A DNA stretch of 64,000 nt from Anaerolineaceae bacterium (GTDB lineage Bacteria; Chloroflexota; Anaerolineae; Anaerolineales; Anaerolineaceae). The DNA lies in NCBI GenBank assembly GCA_016841445.1, contig JAENZD010000001.1, forward strand, positions 1,612,001 through 1,676,000. The letters are read 5' to 3'. The notes under the pieces were generated by a model. The model ran no database searches, was not told the DNA's origin, and saw only the letters and a list, made by a program, of their open reading frames with translations. Made by a program: the position numbers and the translations under genes. This document shows positions 34,698-43,592 of the stretch, in pieces. Position 1 is the first letter of the stretch. Every line of letters starts with the position of its first letter.

Positions 34698-35784
34698 CGA
34701 TCTCATGAAACAGCCCTCCCCCCTCTCAAACCGGCGTGAACTGCGCACCTTATTGAAACAGTATTTGAAGGAAGGCAGCGAGAACAAAAAGTTCAACTGG
34801 CAATCTCTTACAACAGAGGACTGGCTTCCACACAACTGGATCTATGACCTGTTTCAGGGACGTGACGGAAAAATCTTTGTGAGTACCTGGGGCGGCGGTC
34901 TGGCAGTTATCCAGAATGGTGAAATTCAAACCTTCAATAAAAATAATGGGCTGTACAGCAACGCAGTCACTTGTGTCCGCCAGGACCAGCACGGGCAGAT
35001 CTGGGTCGCGACGGACAATGGTGTAAATATTTTTGAAGATGGTCACATCAGAAGCGGCGGTCTGGTTGGTAAAAGCCTGCTCAACCTTGCCGTGGACAAA
35101 AAGGGAAACCTTTGGGCTGGTTGCTGGCGAGCTGCTGTGAGCGGCGGCGGCTTGTTCCGATGGGACGGGCAGCGTTGGCAATCATTCACCACTAGGGATG
35201 GGCTTCCCGGAAATGAAATCCTGAAGGTCTTCGAGGATTCCAGGGGCAATATTTGGGTGGGCACCTATGAACACAACCTCGGCGCTGGTGTGGGATGCTT
35301 TGACGGGAAACAATGGGTTAACTATACGAAACAAGATGGTCTGATCGACAACTGTGTTTATTCCATGTTCGAAGATCCTTCAGGCAATATGTGGTTCGGA
35401 ACCACCGGAGGCGTGAGCGTCTTCGACCATAAATATTGGCATTCCATCACCACCAAGGATGGTTTGGTAGACAACCGTGTGTACTGCATGTTTATCGATG
35501 CAGATCATAAAATGTGGTTTGGCACAGAGCAGGGGATCAGCCGTTTCGATGGAGAGCATTGGCTATCATTCACCACCAAAGACGGATTGGTGGATAATTT
35601 AGTGCGGACAATTATGGAAACACAAGATGGCGAGCTGTGGTTTGGGACCTACCCCTACCAGCGTGGAAAAGGCGGCATCAGCAAGATCAAGACGGATCAC
35701 CAAAAGCAGTTGATTGATCGGGTTTTGGACATGCTTCCCGAACCGCCCTCTCCAGGTGAATTACCTTCGGGTAAAGAAGCGTAA
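34687..35784 (+). CDS. Reg_prop beta-propeller protein
   Basis: 365-residue protein made mainly of two-component-regulator propeller (Reg_prop) repeats. Examples are LFQGRDGKIFVSTWGGGLAV, VRQDQHGQIWVATDNGVNIF, VFEDSRGNIWVGTY and MFEDPSGNMWFGTTGGVSVF, each followed by W-x-S/T-(I/F)-T-T-K/R-D-G-L. These repeats normally sit in the periplasmic sensor half of hybrid histidine kinases, but here there is no signal peptide, TM helix or kinase, so the protein looks cytoplasmic and stand-alone. About 60 N-terminal residues are non-repetitive. It is translationally coupled to the coiled-coil gene; a binding scaffold is likely (inference). Confidence 0.83.
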   Translation: MTSNDLMKQPSPLSNRRELRTLLKQYLKEGSENKKFNWQSLTTEDWLPHNWIYDLFQGRDGKIFVSTWGGGLAVIQNGEIQTFNKNNGLYSNAVTCVRQDQHGQIWVATDNGVNIFEDGHIRSGGLVGKSLLNLAVDKKGNLWAGCWRAAVSGGGLFRWDGQRWQSFTTRDGLPGNEILKVFEDSRGNIWVGTYEHNLGAGVGCFDGKQWVNYTKQDGLIDNCVYSMFEDPSGNMWFGTTGGVSVFDHKYWHSITTKDGLVDNRVYCMFIDADHKMWFGTEQGISRFDGEHWLSFTTKDGLVDNLVRTIMETQDGELWFGTYPYQRGKGGISKIKTDHQKQLIDRVLDMLPEPPSPGELPSGKEA

Positions 35785-35866
35785 ATGCTGTGCTATGGAT
35801 ATTTTCATAATGAAGATGGTACACATAGCGCGCCTATCTCCTTGGAAACGCAAGATTTAGTGAGCA

Positions 35867-36232
35867 CTAAGACCACCCTACCAATCCCAGACCCCGCTCG
35901 CTGCAAACCTTAAAAAACTTGCACAGGCCTGAGTGTGCCAAATCCATTGGATCCATCTCTTCAACCTCTAGTGCACGCGCCAGTTCGTAGGCTGCCATCG
36001 ATTGATACATCTCTGTCACCGTATCTGGGGGCAGCCATTCCGAATAAAGGCTTTCTCCGGTGACATCAAGCACATATTCCGCATACACTTTCCCCCGAAA
36101 ACTGCCATCGCATCCATCTCCGCTGAAAATCCCGCCGCATAATGATATATTGGCATCCTTGAATGCTTGAAGATCATCTTCAGTAAGTTCAATGTCTTCA
36201 GGTGTGTGTGCAGCAAACGTATCTAGTCCCAT
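35867..36232 (-). CDS. Hypothetical protein (121 aa)
   Basis: Last gene of the minus-strand run; convergent with the Reg_prop gene across 82 bp. Begins MGLDTFAAHTPEDIELTEDDLQ and is acidic. Conserved-looking features are CGGIFSGDGCDGSFRGKVY in the middle and GLCKFFKVCSERGLGLVGW at the end; cysteines could bind metal or form a structural pair. An AAAGGA lies about 10 nt upstream. No function can be given. Its order with four other small genes downstream of the WD40 genes is the only clue. Confidence 0.65.
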   Translation of the reverse strand: MGLDTFAAHTPEDIELTEDDLQAFKDANISLCGGIFSGDGCDGSFRGKVYAEYVLDVTGESLYSEWLPPDTVTEMYQSMAAYELARALEVEEMDPMDLAHSGLCKFFKVCSERGLGLVGWS

Positions 36233-36237
36233 ATTTA

Positions 36238-36519
36238 TTAATCCTTTCCCATCTTCTTTAAAGCGCTTGAGCCACCTATTTCGGCCTCATGCAAATAATT
36301 CTCAAAATGGGCGTCACTCTGGAAGCCGGATGGGATCACAAAGGTCTTCCCACACTGTTGACACTTACTGAAACAAGCCTCACTCTGGTCACCCGGGAGT
36401 TCGTCGCCAGATGCATCAAAATAGGTTTGCTCCTCATGCTGACATCCCTTAGGCAAAAGGATTATAACGAGCATTGAGATAAAAAGTATTGCAAGAAAGA
36501 TAATGAGGTAAAGGTCCAT
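36238..36519 (-). CDS. Small single-TM protein with cysteine motif (93 aa)
   Basis: A strongly hydrophobic N-terminal helix (LYLIIFLAILFISMLVIILL) is followed by a polar tail with C-x2-C in SKCQQCGKTFVIPSG and two further cysteines, which could form a small zinc site. It starts one base after the stop of the 147-aa gene, with GAGGGG before the ATG. It is likely a membrane-anchored small protein; function unknown. Confidence 0.65.
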   Translation of the reverse strand: MDLYLIIFLAILFISMLVIILLPKGCQHEEQTYFDASGDELPGDQSEACFSKCQQCGKTFVIPSGFQSDAHFENYLHEAEIGGSSALKKMGKD

Positions 36520-36520
36520 C

Positions 36521-36964
36521 CTAACCCCTCAGCGATTTCTTGATCGCAGACTGTCTAAAGGCATCAATCTGTGCCAACATGTTCTCATAATAGGTCAGAT
36601 AATCCCTCGGTTGGCTTGTATGACCCTGGTAGGAGATCCTCGGCAGAATCAATCCGCAGCGTGTAACACGTGGAGCGCGCATCAACACATGTTTGCCAAT
36701 ATCGAGGATAATGGCATCCCCGATCCCCAGCAGGTTGTACTTCTCTTCGATCGTTCCGACAATAAATCCTTCCCGCAGTTCCAGCCGCTCGGTGTACTTT
36801 TCATCATATTCAAGGTCTTGGTCCATATATTCTTCCTCATGGGCGGTGATCAGAACCTTTTGCACAATGGCGGGATAGATCGGTTTATCTTTAAGGGATT
36901 CAATCTGATCCCAAATGGTCTGTGCATTTTTTATAATCGCTGGGTCTTCGCCATAATCAACCAT
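36521..36964 (-). CDS. Hypothetical protein (147 aa)
   Basis: Soluble acidic protein with no recognised family. It has a helical N-terminus (DPAIIKNAQTIWDQIESL), a YPAIVQKVLITAHEEEY strand-helix part and a beta-rich segment EGFIVGTIEEKYNLLGIGDAIILDIGKHVL. A GAGGAG lies 5 nt before the ATG. It is 9 bases after the 208-aa gene and one base before the small TM gene, so probably co-translated with them. Confidence 0.62.
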   Translation of the reverse strand: MVDYGEDPAIIKNAQTIWDQIESLKDKPIYPAIVQKVLITAHEEEYMDQDLEYDEKYTERLELREGFIVGTIEEKYNLLGIGDAIILDIGKHVLMRAPRVTRCGLILPRISYQGHTSQPRDYLTYYENMLAQIDAFRQSAIKKSLRG

Positions 36965-36973
36965 GTTTTCTCC

Positions 36974-37600
36974 TCACCAACCTCGGTCAAGTTCTTCTTC
37001 AATCTCATCAAGCAGCATGTAATTACTTGAGAGACGAAATTCTAGATGCTTTCCGTTTAACCAAAACAATTCACCGTAATCATTTTCCCAATCGAAAATG
37101 CCAATCAAACCCTTATACCGCTCTAACAAATCAATAAACGTCTTACGGATCGAGGTGGAATCAGCAAACAAAAAACTCATATGCGTGCCAGTGGTATTAA
37201 ATTTAAACAAAACCATGTCATTTGGCTTCATAAAACCATAATGCTGCGCAAGGTCCGTATAAACTGTCAGGTAAATATATCCGATCGAATGAATTTTAAC
37301 TCGCCCCTCTTCCGGTGGACTGCGGTCAAATTGATCGCCATCACGGTCGTGTAAATATTCCAGTATGGCAGGGTCTTCCTCAAAATTCATCGAGATGGCT
37401 AACTCGAATTCCGGCTTATCATATGGGATCACATCTTCTTCACCCCAGGAGTACTCGAAGGGAATCACCAGGTCATGATCTGGGAAGCGAATCGTTGTAT
37501 CTTTGTCCCCAACCCGATCGCAATATTCACTCAATCCCTGCAGAACGTTCCACAGGTCTTTTTTCTGAAAATAAAGTAGGTATTTATAATTTAAACCCAT
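36974..37600 (-). CDS. Hypothetical protein (208 aa)
   Basis: Unknown protein beginning MGLNYKYLLYFQKKDLWNVLQGL. The start at 37600 is chosen because AGGAGG sits 4-5 nt upstream; an earlier GTG at 37630 overlaps the previous stop. It has alternating strands and helices with many acidic and aromatic residues (FEYSWGEEDVIPYD, FELAISMNFEEDPAILEYLHD, GIFDWENDYGELFWLNGKHLEFRL). Immunity proteins of polymorphic toxins can look like this, but I see no toxin beside it. Confidence 0.62.
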   Translation of the reverse strand: MGLNYKYLLYFQKKDLWNVLQGLSEYCDRVGDKDTTIRFPDHDLVIPFEYSWGEEDVIPYDKPEFELAISMNFEEDPAILEYLHDRDGDQFDRSPPEEGRVKIHSIGYIYLTVYTDLAQHYGFMKPNDMVLFKFNTTGTHMSFLFADSTSIRKTFIDLLERYKGLIGIFDWENDYGELFWLNGKHLEFRLSSNYMLLDEIEEELDRGW

Positions 37601-37629
37601 AGAGCCTCCTTTATGCAGGGTGGCGATCA

Positions 37630-37980
37630 CTAACTGGGTGAGGCTGCCTCGATCAACTCATCGATGAGAGGGCTTGTGACATCAATACAAACCATCTTCC
37701 AGTCCATCTCGATTCCATAGCTTGACTCGAGGGCATCAAGCACATTTTCCCGCCACACATCTAAAGTTGACAGTACACCTTCTCGCATGTCACCATCGAC
37801 GGCACCCATCCTCAGGAGCTCCTCCAATCCATCTGACCAGAACATGTCCGTACTCTGTGATGACATGGTGATGATTTCGCGTGTGTCATCGTCAATGCCA
37901 AGTAGTAAGCTTGGCCCTAGCCGGCCAAGTGCTCTGTAGAACCTGGACCAATTATAAGGATGGTTTATGTTTTTCTGCAT
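37630..37980 (-). CDS. Hypothetical protein (116 aa)
   Basis: Small acidic protein. It begins MQKNINHPYNWSRFYRALGRLG and is followed by LLLGIDDDTREIITMSSQST and a helical half with LDVWRENVLDALESSYGIEMDW. A GAGG lies 5 nt before the ATG. It is the first of the five small genes and begins 104 bp after the end of the larger WD40 gene on the same strand. No family recognised. Confidence 0.62.
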   Translation of the reverse strand: MQKNINHPYNWSRFYRALGRLGPSLLLGIDDDTREIITMSSQSTDMFWSDGLEELLRMGAVDGDMREGVLSTLDVWRENVLDALESSYGIEMDWKMVCIDVTSPLIDELIEAASPS

Positions 37981-38084
37981 AGATTCCTCGCCAATCTAAT
38001 ATTATTTTCCTATAGACCTAATCCAAGGTCAGATATTGACCATCAATCCTTTCAAGCAGGCCATTTCCAGTGGATTTAGATACA

Positions 38085-41066
38085 TTATTTCTTTTTACTC
38101 TTTCTCAGTTTATCCTGAATTTGATGGTCAATGCTCTTCAGCAGTTCTTTACCAATTTCAATTTGCATACCCAGGTTGGTTTTTAATCCCTGCAAATCCC
38201 GCTTCTCCCGTAGAATTTTTTCCTGTTCCTTTAATACTTTCAAAGCCCCATTCAGGTCACCGCTAGACCGAAGTGCAGCTGCTTGCTTACTTAAAGTATC
38301 TTCCGGTATTCTCTTCCCGGCACCCGTATTTTGTACGGCTGGCTTTGGCTGCTGAGACCGCCCAAATCTTGGGGGCATGGTGGAAAAACTGTGCGGTTGA
38401 GAGGGATTTTGCCTGGTTTCTAAAGCTCTCAGTTTGTTTTTTGCCAGTCCCAAGCCCTGATCAGCAGCTTTTTGGTACCACTGGATCGCTTGATCCTTAT
38501 CACGTGGAACACCGTAGCCAGTGTCGTAGCGAGTTCCTAGCGTATATTGTGCTCTTGCATCCCCAACCTGGGCACGCTCGATGAGGTTGTTAATCTCAGA
38601 GTTTTCTGTTGGTAAGGGTGCCTTTCTTGTTGGCTCCGACGAGGGCTTGGCAGGAACGGTGGCAGTCTTTCTTTTTGACTCCGACAAGGGAGTGGCAGGA
38701 GCGTGGGACGTCCTATTTACTTTAATATTCACCACGAAAGGTTTTAGTTTGATATGTAAACTGCAACCCGGTGTTGGGCAGGTTAAATCACAGTCAAGCT
38801 GCCCTCTGTTGATCAGGTGATCCTGCTGGCAGGCAGGGCAGCAAATAAATAAACCTTGCTCTGTTTTATAGGCTGTAACGATGATTGGACCATAATCCAC
38901 GCCTTTCATGTCAACCCAATAGAGATGCCCACCCTGATCTCCAGAAACAAGACGTGGAAGGTAGGGATGAAGAACTAATGCTCCACCCGAACCCAGTACA
39001 GGTAGGTTCGCCTTTTCCGACCCATCAGTAATATCCCAAACTCGAATTGATTTGTCCCCACTAATGGTTACGATGTATTGCCCATCCGGACTCCATGCAC
39101 ATTTATGGATTGGGCCAGTGTGACCGCGAAACTTCAAGTACTCGACGCCAGTTTTTGTTTCATTTATTCTTAGCACAAAATTTTCATAAACTGAAACAAG
39201 AAAACGACCATCTGGGCTTATTTCCATTGCATGATTTAAATAAGTTATTCCCTTAATGTTTGCCAGTTCTCTGCCTGAGTTTGCATCCCATACCTTTATT
39301 GAATCGTCATAACTGTGTGAAACAATTAAATGACCATCTGGACTAATCACACACCGATCGACAGAGTTGTTATGACCCCGAAGACAATGCAGTTCTTTTC
39401 CACTTCTTGTATCCCAAATCTTGAGTGTCTTATCATTGCTTGCAGATACACACCAAGTCATATCTGGACTAATTTTGCAAGAATTTACTTTGTCAGTATG
39501 GCCGGTGAGAGTACGTCGTTCAATACCAGTTTCCGCATCCCAAATTTTGATGGTTTTATCCCAACTGACGGATAGTATCCAAGACCCATCAGCACTGATT
39601 GAACAATCAACAACAAAGTCGGTATGACCATTCAGAGTATGTCGTTCAACGCCAGTTGTTGAATCCCAGATTTTAAGGGTTTTGTCATAGCTGGCTGATA
39701 CTATCCATTTCCTATCTGGACTTATTGCACAAGCTTTTACTGTTGAAGTGTGACCAGCAAGAGAATGTTTTTCATGACCTGTTTCTGGATCCCAAATCTT
39801 GAGAGTCGAGTCATCACTGGCTGAGACGATCTGGCTTCCATCCCGGCTGATGGCTAGATCTGTAACCCAACTTAGGTGACCACTTGGGCTGGTAGGGCCC
39901 AATTTGGCGTTAGAATTCCACAATTTGAGGGTGCCATCCGAGCTGGCTGAGGCGATGAAATTGCCGTCGGGACTAATCGCACAGTCGTTTATGAAGGATG
40001 TGTGTCCAAAAAGTTTGCATCTTTCGATCTGTAATGCAACGTCCCATACTCTAATACTCTTGTCATTCTTACTCAATGAGCTACCTGAAGTCGAAACGAT
40101 CCATTTCGCATCTGGACTTACTTCACATGATGTGATGTGGCTATCATGACCGCACAGCGTAGCTTGTTCCTTTCCTGTATGAGTATCCCACAACTTGAGG
40201 TTGTTATCTAAGTCGCCTGATAAAATCCATCTTTCATCTGGGCTAAATGCACAGGAAGTAAACTTTGCCATTGCCCAAGGATAACGACCTTGACTTCGCA
40301 TAATATGGATTACTTCTCCAGTGTTGATATCCCAAAGCCTGAGTGTTCCATCCCAACTTGATGAGACGATCCATTGACCACTCGGGCTGAAGGCGCAACC
40401 AGTGATCCGATCTGTGTGGCCGACAAGAGTAGCACGTTCAATGCCTTCAGGAATTTCCCAGATTTTGAGCGTCCTATCAGAGCTAGCCGAGACGGCAAGG
40501 AATCCATCTGGACTGATTGCACAGGCTTTGATAGCGTCAGAATGACCATATAATATTTTAATTTCCCTCCCAGTCATTGCATTCCAGATTCTAATGGTTT
40601 TGTCGAGACTTACAGAGACAATCCACCTTCCGTCTGGGCTGATAGCACATCCTTCTACTACACTCTCATGACCTGTCAGAGTACTCTTGACTTGTCCAAA
40701 ATCCAAATCCCAGATCTTTATAGTTTTATCCTCACTTGCAGAGATAACCCATTGACCGTTTGGGCTAAATACGCAAGCATGAACCATCCCCTTGTGGCCA
40801 ATGAGAGTTCGGATTAAATTCTTTGACTCAAAAAGGGGTGTGCGCGTGTGCAACCAAGAGGATTCCAGAGAAACGTCTATTTGTCCAAACTGGTTTGAAA
40901 GATATCTACAGACAACTTTACTTTCCCACTGTAGGCGATTATGAAGCTGTTGCCACAGTAAGTTAGGATGCTGCGCAAGTACATGAATCTCTCGATTACA
41001 GGCTTTGGCAAAAGCCTGCAAAACTTGCCCTTGGTCACTGACGCTTAATTCTTTTTCTAGCGCCAT
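38085..41066 (-). CDS. Giant WD40 protein with N-terminal helical domain, zinc ribbon, Sel1 repeat and coiled coil
   Basis: 993 residues. Residues about 8-50 form a small helical domain (QVLQAF, LLWQQLHNRLQW) shared with the next gene. About 14 WD40 units (GH ... SPDG ... KIWD) run from about 84 to 690, enough for two seven-blade propellers. A Cys4 zinc ribbon follows at about 735-780 (CCPACQQDH ... CPTPGC ... KLKPFVV). Then come a proline-rich linker, one Sel1-like unit (AQYTLGTRYDTGYGVPRDKDQ) and a charged coiled-coil end. It is the third gene of a run with spacings of 6 and 9 bases; GGAGG precedes the ATG. Probably a scaffold or sensor for the STAND ATPase upstream. Confidence 0.87.
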   Translation of the reverse strand: MALEKELSVSDQGQVLQAFAKACNREIHVLAQHPNLLWQQLHNRLQWESKVVCRYLSNQFGQIDVSLESSWLHTRTPLFESKNLIRTLIGHKGMVHACVFSPNGQWVISASEDKTIKIWDLDFGQVKSTLTGHESVVEGCAISPDGRWIVSVSLDKTIRIWNAMTGREIKILYGHSDAIKACAISPDGFLAVSASSDRTLKIWEIPEGIERATLVGHTDRITGCAFSPSGQWIVSSSWDGTLRLWDINTGEVIHIMRSQGRYPWAMAKFTSCAFSPDERWILSGDLDNNLKLWDTHTGKEQATLCGHDSHITSCEVSPDAKWIVSTSGSSLSKNDKSIRVWDVALQIERCKLFGHTSFINDCAISPDGNFIASASSDGTLKLWNSNAKLGPTSPSGHLSWVTDLAISRDGSQIVSASDDSTLKIWDPETGHEKHSLAGHTSTVKACAISPDRKWIVSASYDKTLKIWDSTTGVERHTLNGHTDFVVDCSISADGSWILSVSWDKTIKIWDAETGIERRTLTGHTDKVNSCKISPDMTWCVSASNDKTLKIWDTRSGKELHCLRGHNNSVDRCVISPDGHLIVSHSYDDSIKVWDANSGRELANIKGITYLNHAMEISPDGRFLVSVYENFVLRINETKTGVEYLKFRGHTGPIHKCAWSPDGQYIVTISGDKSIRVWDITDGSEKANLPVLGSGGALVLHPYLPRLVSGDQGGHLYWVDMKGVDYGPIIVTAYKTEQGLFICCPACQQDHLINRGQLDCDLTCPTPGCSLHIKLKPFVVNIKVNRTSHAPATPLSESKRKTATVPAKPSSEPTRKAPLPTENSEINNLIERAQVGDARAQYTLGTRYDTGYGVPRDKDQAIQWYQKAADQGLGLAKNKLRALETRQNPSQPHSFSTMPPRFGRSQQPKPAVQNTGAGKRIPEDTLSKQAAALRSSGDLNGALKVLKEQEKILREKRDLQGLKTNLGMQIEIGKELLKSIDHQIQDKLRKSKKK
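39000..40820 (-). repeat. WD40 tandem repeat array (about 14 units)
   Basis: Coding repeats of about 42 residues (126 bp) each, with consensus TLxGHTxxVxxCAISPDGxWIVSASxDKTLKIWD. Units differ enough that they look old. Unit 13 is degenerate (NIKGITYLNHAM, RINETKTG). Confidence 0.8.
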
Positions 41067-41075
41067 CTTACCCTC

Positions 41076-43586
41076 CTATCTCATTTCAATGGTGAACGGA
41101 TTGATTTTTTGCCGCAAGCCGCAATCCGGAGTGGGACAGGTCATTTCACTTCCAAGTTGTTCTTCGTATATTGGGTGCTCCTTCTGGCAAGCCGGACAGC
41201 GAACGGAAAAATTTTCACCACCCTTTTTGGCAGTTAGTATTATCGGTTTTATTTCATGGCCAAACCATTTCAAAATATAAACATTACCACCAGAATCACC
41301 CGCAACCAGCAAATCTCCTAACGTGGTAAACGAACAATTTGTACCCGTTCCAATGAAAGCAAAAGTTGCCAATAAATCACCGGAGTCAACATCCAATAGA
41401 CAGATGTTTTCTTTGCTTTTCAAGGCTATTATTCTCCCATCAGGGGAGAAAGCACTGGATTGGACATAGCCGAAATTACCTCTAAGCTTCTTAAGTGCTG
41501 CACCAGTGTGGGCATCCCATAGTCGTACTTTTCCATCGCTACTAGTAGTAGCCAGGGTCTGTCCATCAGGCGAAAAGGTAAATGAGTTCAAAACTATTTT
41601 TCCTCCTTTACCCTGAAACGCAGCCAGCACCCTAACTGATCGAGAAACTAACGTAAATTCTCCATCACAACTAGTGGAGGAGTGGTATCTTCCGTCAGGA
41701 AAATAGGCGTCAGAAACGATTCGTCTGTTGTCATCTTTCAGAACTGCCAATTGTGTTCCAATATGTGTATGCCAAAGTCGTATCGTTTTGTCATAATAAT
41801 CACCTTTTGATGCTAGTGTGTGCCCATCCGGGGAGAAGACACAGGACTCGACACGACTAGTATGACCTGTCATCACGGCTATCTCCACACATGTAGAAGG
41901 ATCCCAGAGCCTGATCGTTTTGTCCCAGCTTGCTGAGGCTATTTGACTTCCATCGGGGGAAAAGGTACAAGATGATACACGATCCGTGTGACCTTTTAAC
42001 ACCCCAACTAGTTGACCGGTACCGACATCCCAAAGCTTAACATCTCTACCCAATCCAGAAAATGCCAGTGTGCTTCCGTCAGGGGAGAATACACAGAAAT
42101 CAACAAATTCAGTAAGACCTCTTGGCACAGCTATCTGCATACTTGAGTTTACGTCCCACAAACGTACGGTGTCATTAACACTCGTTGAGGCTAGAATGTT
42201 TCCATCAGGAGAGAAGACGCAGTAATTAACAGCTTTGGTGTGTCCTTTCAACACTGCTATCTCTGCACCTGTTTTCAAATTCCACAACCTGATGGTTTTA
42301 TCATTACTGGATGAGGCTAGAGAATTACCATCTGGGGACAATTCGCAAGAGTTCACAATCCCTGTATGACCTTTCATTAGTACCATCTCTAAACCTGTTT
42401 GAACATTCCAAAACCGGATCGATCCATCATTACTGGTTGAGACTAAGGTTCTTCCATCAGGGGAAAAGGCACAGGAATTAACAACAGCGGTGTGTCCTGT
42501 CATCACTCCCAGAGCAGCACCATTGCAGACGTCCCACAATCGGATTGTGTTATCATTACTTGAGGTAGCTAGTTTGGTTCCGTCGGGAGAGAAGGCACAG
42601 AAATTTACAAACTTGGTGTGACCTTTCAGCACTGACAGCTTTGAACGCGTTTGCAAATCCCAAAGACAAACCTCAGATGATACGTCAGCATAAGCAAAAG
42701 TGTGACCATCGGGGGAGAAATTACAGCATGATATGGAACCACTTTGATATGGGGAAAATGTGGTGTATAAGGATCCATATGAGGAGAATGGGTGTTTTTG
42801 GCTCAGCTCTATCAGTTGATCACCTGTGTAAACATCCCAAAGCCTAATTGATTTATCAATACTTGATGAGGCTAAGGTTTTTCCGTCAGGGGAAAAGGCA
42901 CAGTAATTAACCGATTTAGTGTGGCCTGACATCACCAACAGCTCCGCACCGGTACGGGCGTTCCAAAGTCTGACTGATTTATCATTACTCGATGACGCTA
43001 AGGTTTTTCCATCTGGTGAAAAGATACAGGAGTTTACTATGTCAGTATGACCTGTCATCACTGCCATTTCCACACCGGTACGGGTGTTCCACAAACGCAC
43101 GGCACGGTCACTCCCGGAGGAGGCTAATAATCGACTATCGGGTGAGTAGGCAATGAAATTGACATTACCGTAGTGGACTTTAAACACAGCCCGTTCCTCA
43201 CCCGTCTGGGCATCCCACAACCGAATTGTGTCTTTACCAGCTGAAGCCATACTGAACCCGTCAGGGGAGAAGATGCAAGACATCACACCTTTAGGTTGAA
43301 TGTTTAGAAACTTTATGAAGGATTCTGACTCCACAATCCTGCACCTGTTGTGAAACCAAGACTTGCCACCCGGAGAAGACCTAGATATAAAAACCGGTGT
43401 AATTACTTTCTTGACAGGCTCATCCTTTCGCCCTTCATCCGCCCATTGCAGACGGTTAAATAGCTGTTGCCAGAGTAGGTCGGGAAAATGTTTTAGAACA
43501 TTGGACTCTCGCTCCAGTGCTTTGGAGAAAGCCTGCAGAACATCACCTTGATCTTTGACGTTCAAATTCTTTTCACCTGTCATCAT
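41076..43586 (-). CDS. WD40 protein with N-terminal helical domain and C-terminal zinc ribbon
   Basis: 836 residues, paralogue of the next gene. Residues about 10-50 carry the shared helical domain (DVLQAF, LLWQQLFNRLQW). About 14-15 WD40 units follow with consensus GHTxxVNSCxFSPDGxTLASSSNDKTIRLW; two or three units near the end are degenerate (TLVSRSVRVLAAF). The last 45 residues are the zinc ribbon RCPACQKEHPIYEEQLG ... CPTPDCG ... NPFTIEM, matching the tail of the DUF4062 protein. A GGAGGG lies before tandem ATGs; the gap to the DUF4062 gene is 6 bp. It has no enzymatic motif, so a recognition or scaffold role is likely. Confidence 0.87.
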   Translation of the reverse strand: MMTGEKNLNVKDQGDVLQAFSKALERESNVLKHFPDLLWQQLFNRLQWADEGRKDEPVKKVITPVFISRSSPGGKSWFHNRCRIVESESFIKFLNIQPKGVMSCIFSPDGFSMASAGKDTIRLWDAQTGEERAVFKVHYGNVNFIAYSPDSRLLASSGSDRAVRLWNTRTGVEMAVMTGHTDIVNSCIFSPDGKTLASSSNDKSVRLWNARTGAELLVMSGHTKSVNYCAFSPDGKTLASSSIDKSIRLWDVYTGDQLIELSQKHPFSSYGSLYTTFSPYQSGSISCCNFSPDGHTFAYADVSSEVCLWDLQTRSKLSVLKGHTKFVNFCAFSPDGTKLATSSNDNTIRLWDVCNGAALGVMTGHTAVVNSCAFSPDGRTLVSTSNDGSIRFWNVQTGLEMVLMKGHTGIVNSCELSPDGNSLASSSNDKTIRLWNLKTGAEIAVLKGHTKAVNYCVFSPDGNILASTSVNDTVRLWDVNSSMQIAVPRGLTEFVDFCVFSPDGSTLAFSGLGRDVKLWDVGTGQLVGVLKGHTDRVSSCTFSPDGSQIASASWDKTIRLWDPSTCVEIAVMTGHTSRVESCVFSPDGHTLASKGDYYDKTIRLWHTHIGTQLAVLKDDNRRIVSDAYFPDGRYHSSTSCDGEFTLVSRSVRVLAAFQGKGGKIVLNSFTFSPDGQTLATTSSDGKVRLWDAHTGAALKKLRGNFGYVQSSAFSPDGRIIALKSKENICLLDVDSGDLLATFAFIGTGTNCSFTTLGDLLVAGDSGGNVYILKWFGHEIKPIILTAKKGGENFSVRCPACQKEHPIYEEQLGSEMTCPTPDCGLRQKINPFTIEMR
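41370..43320 (-). repeat. WD40 tandem repeat array (about 14-15 units)
   Basis: Repeats of about 42 residues with a different consensus from the neighbouring array (S/N-N-D-K-T-I-R-L-W and TLASSSND against WIVSASYDKTLKIWD), so each gene expanded or homogenised its own set. Confidence 0.78.
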
Positions 43587-43592
43587 ACCCTC

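Noticed and set aside
36974-37980. Small genes considered as a polymorphic-toxin immunity array
   Set aside because: No toxin, secretion signal or repeat-bearing toxin gene lies beside them; similarity to immunity folds is only impressionistic.
38085-43586. Periodic DNA repeats considered as a mobile or satellite element
   Set aside because: The roughly 126-bp period is explained by WD40 coding units in two intact genes.
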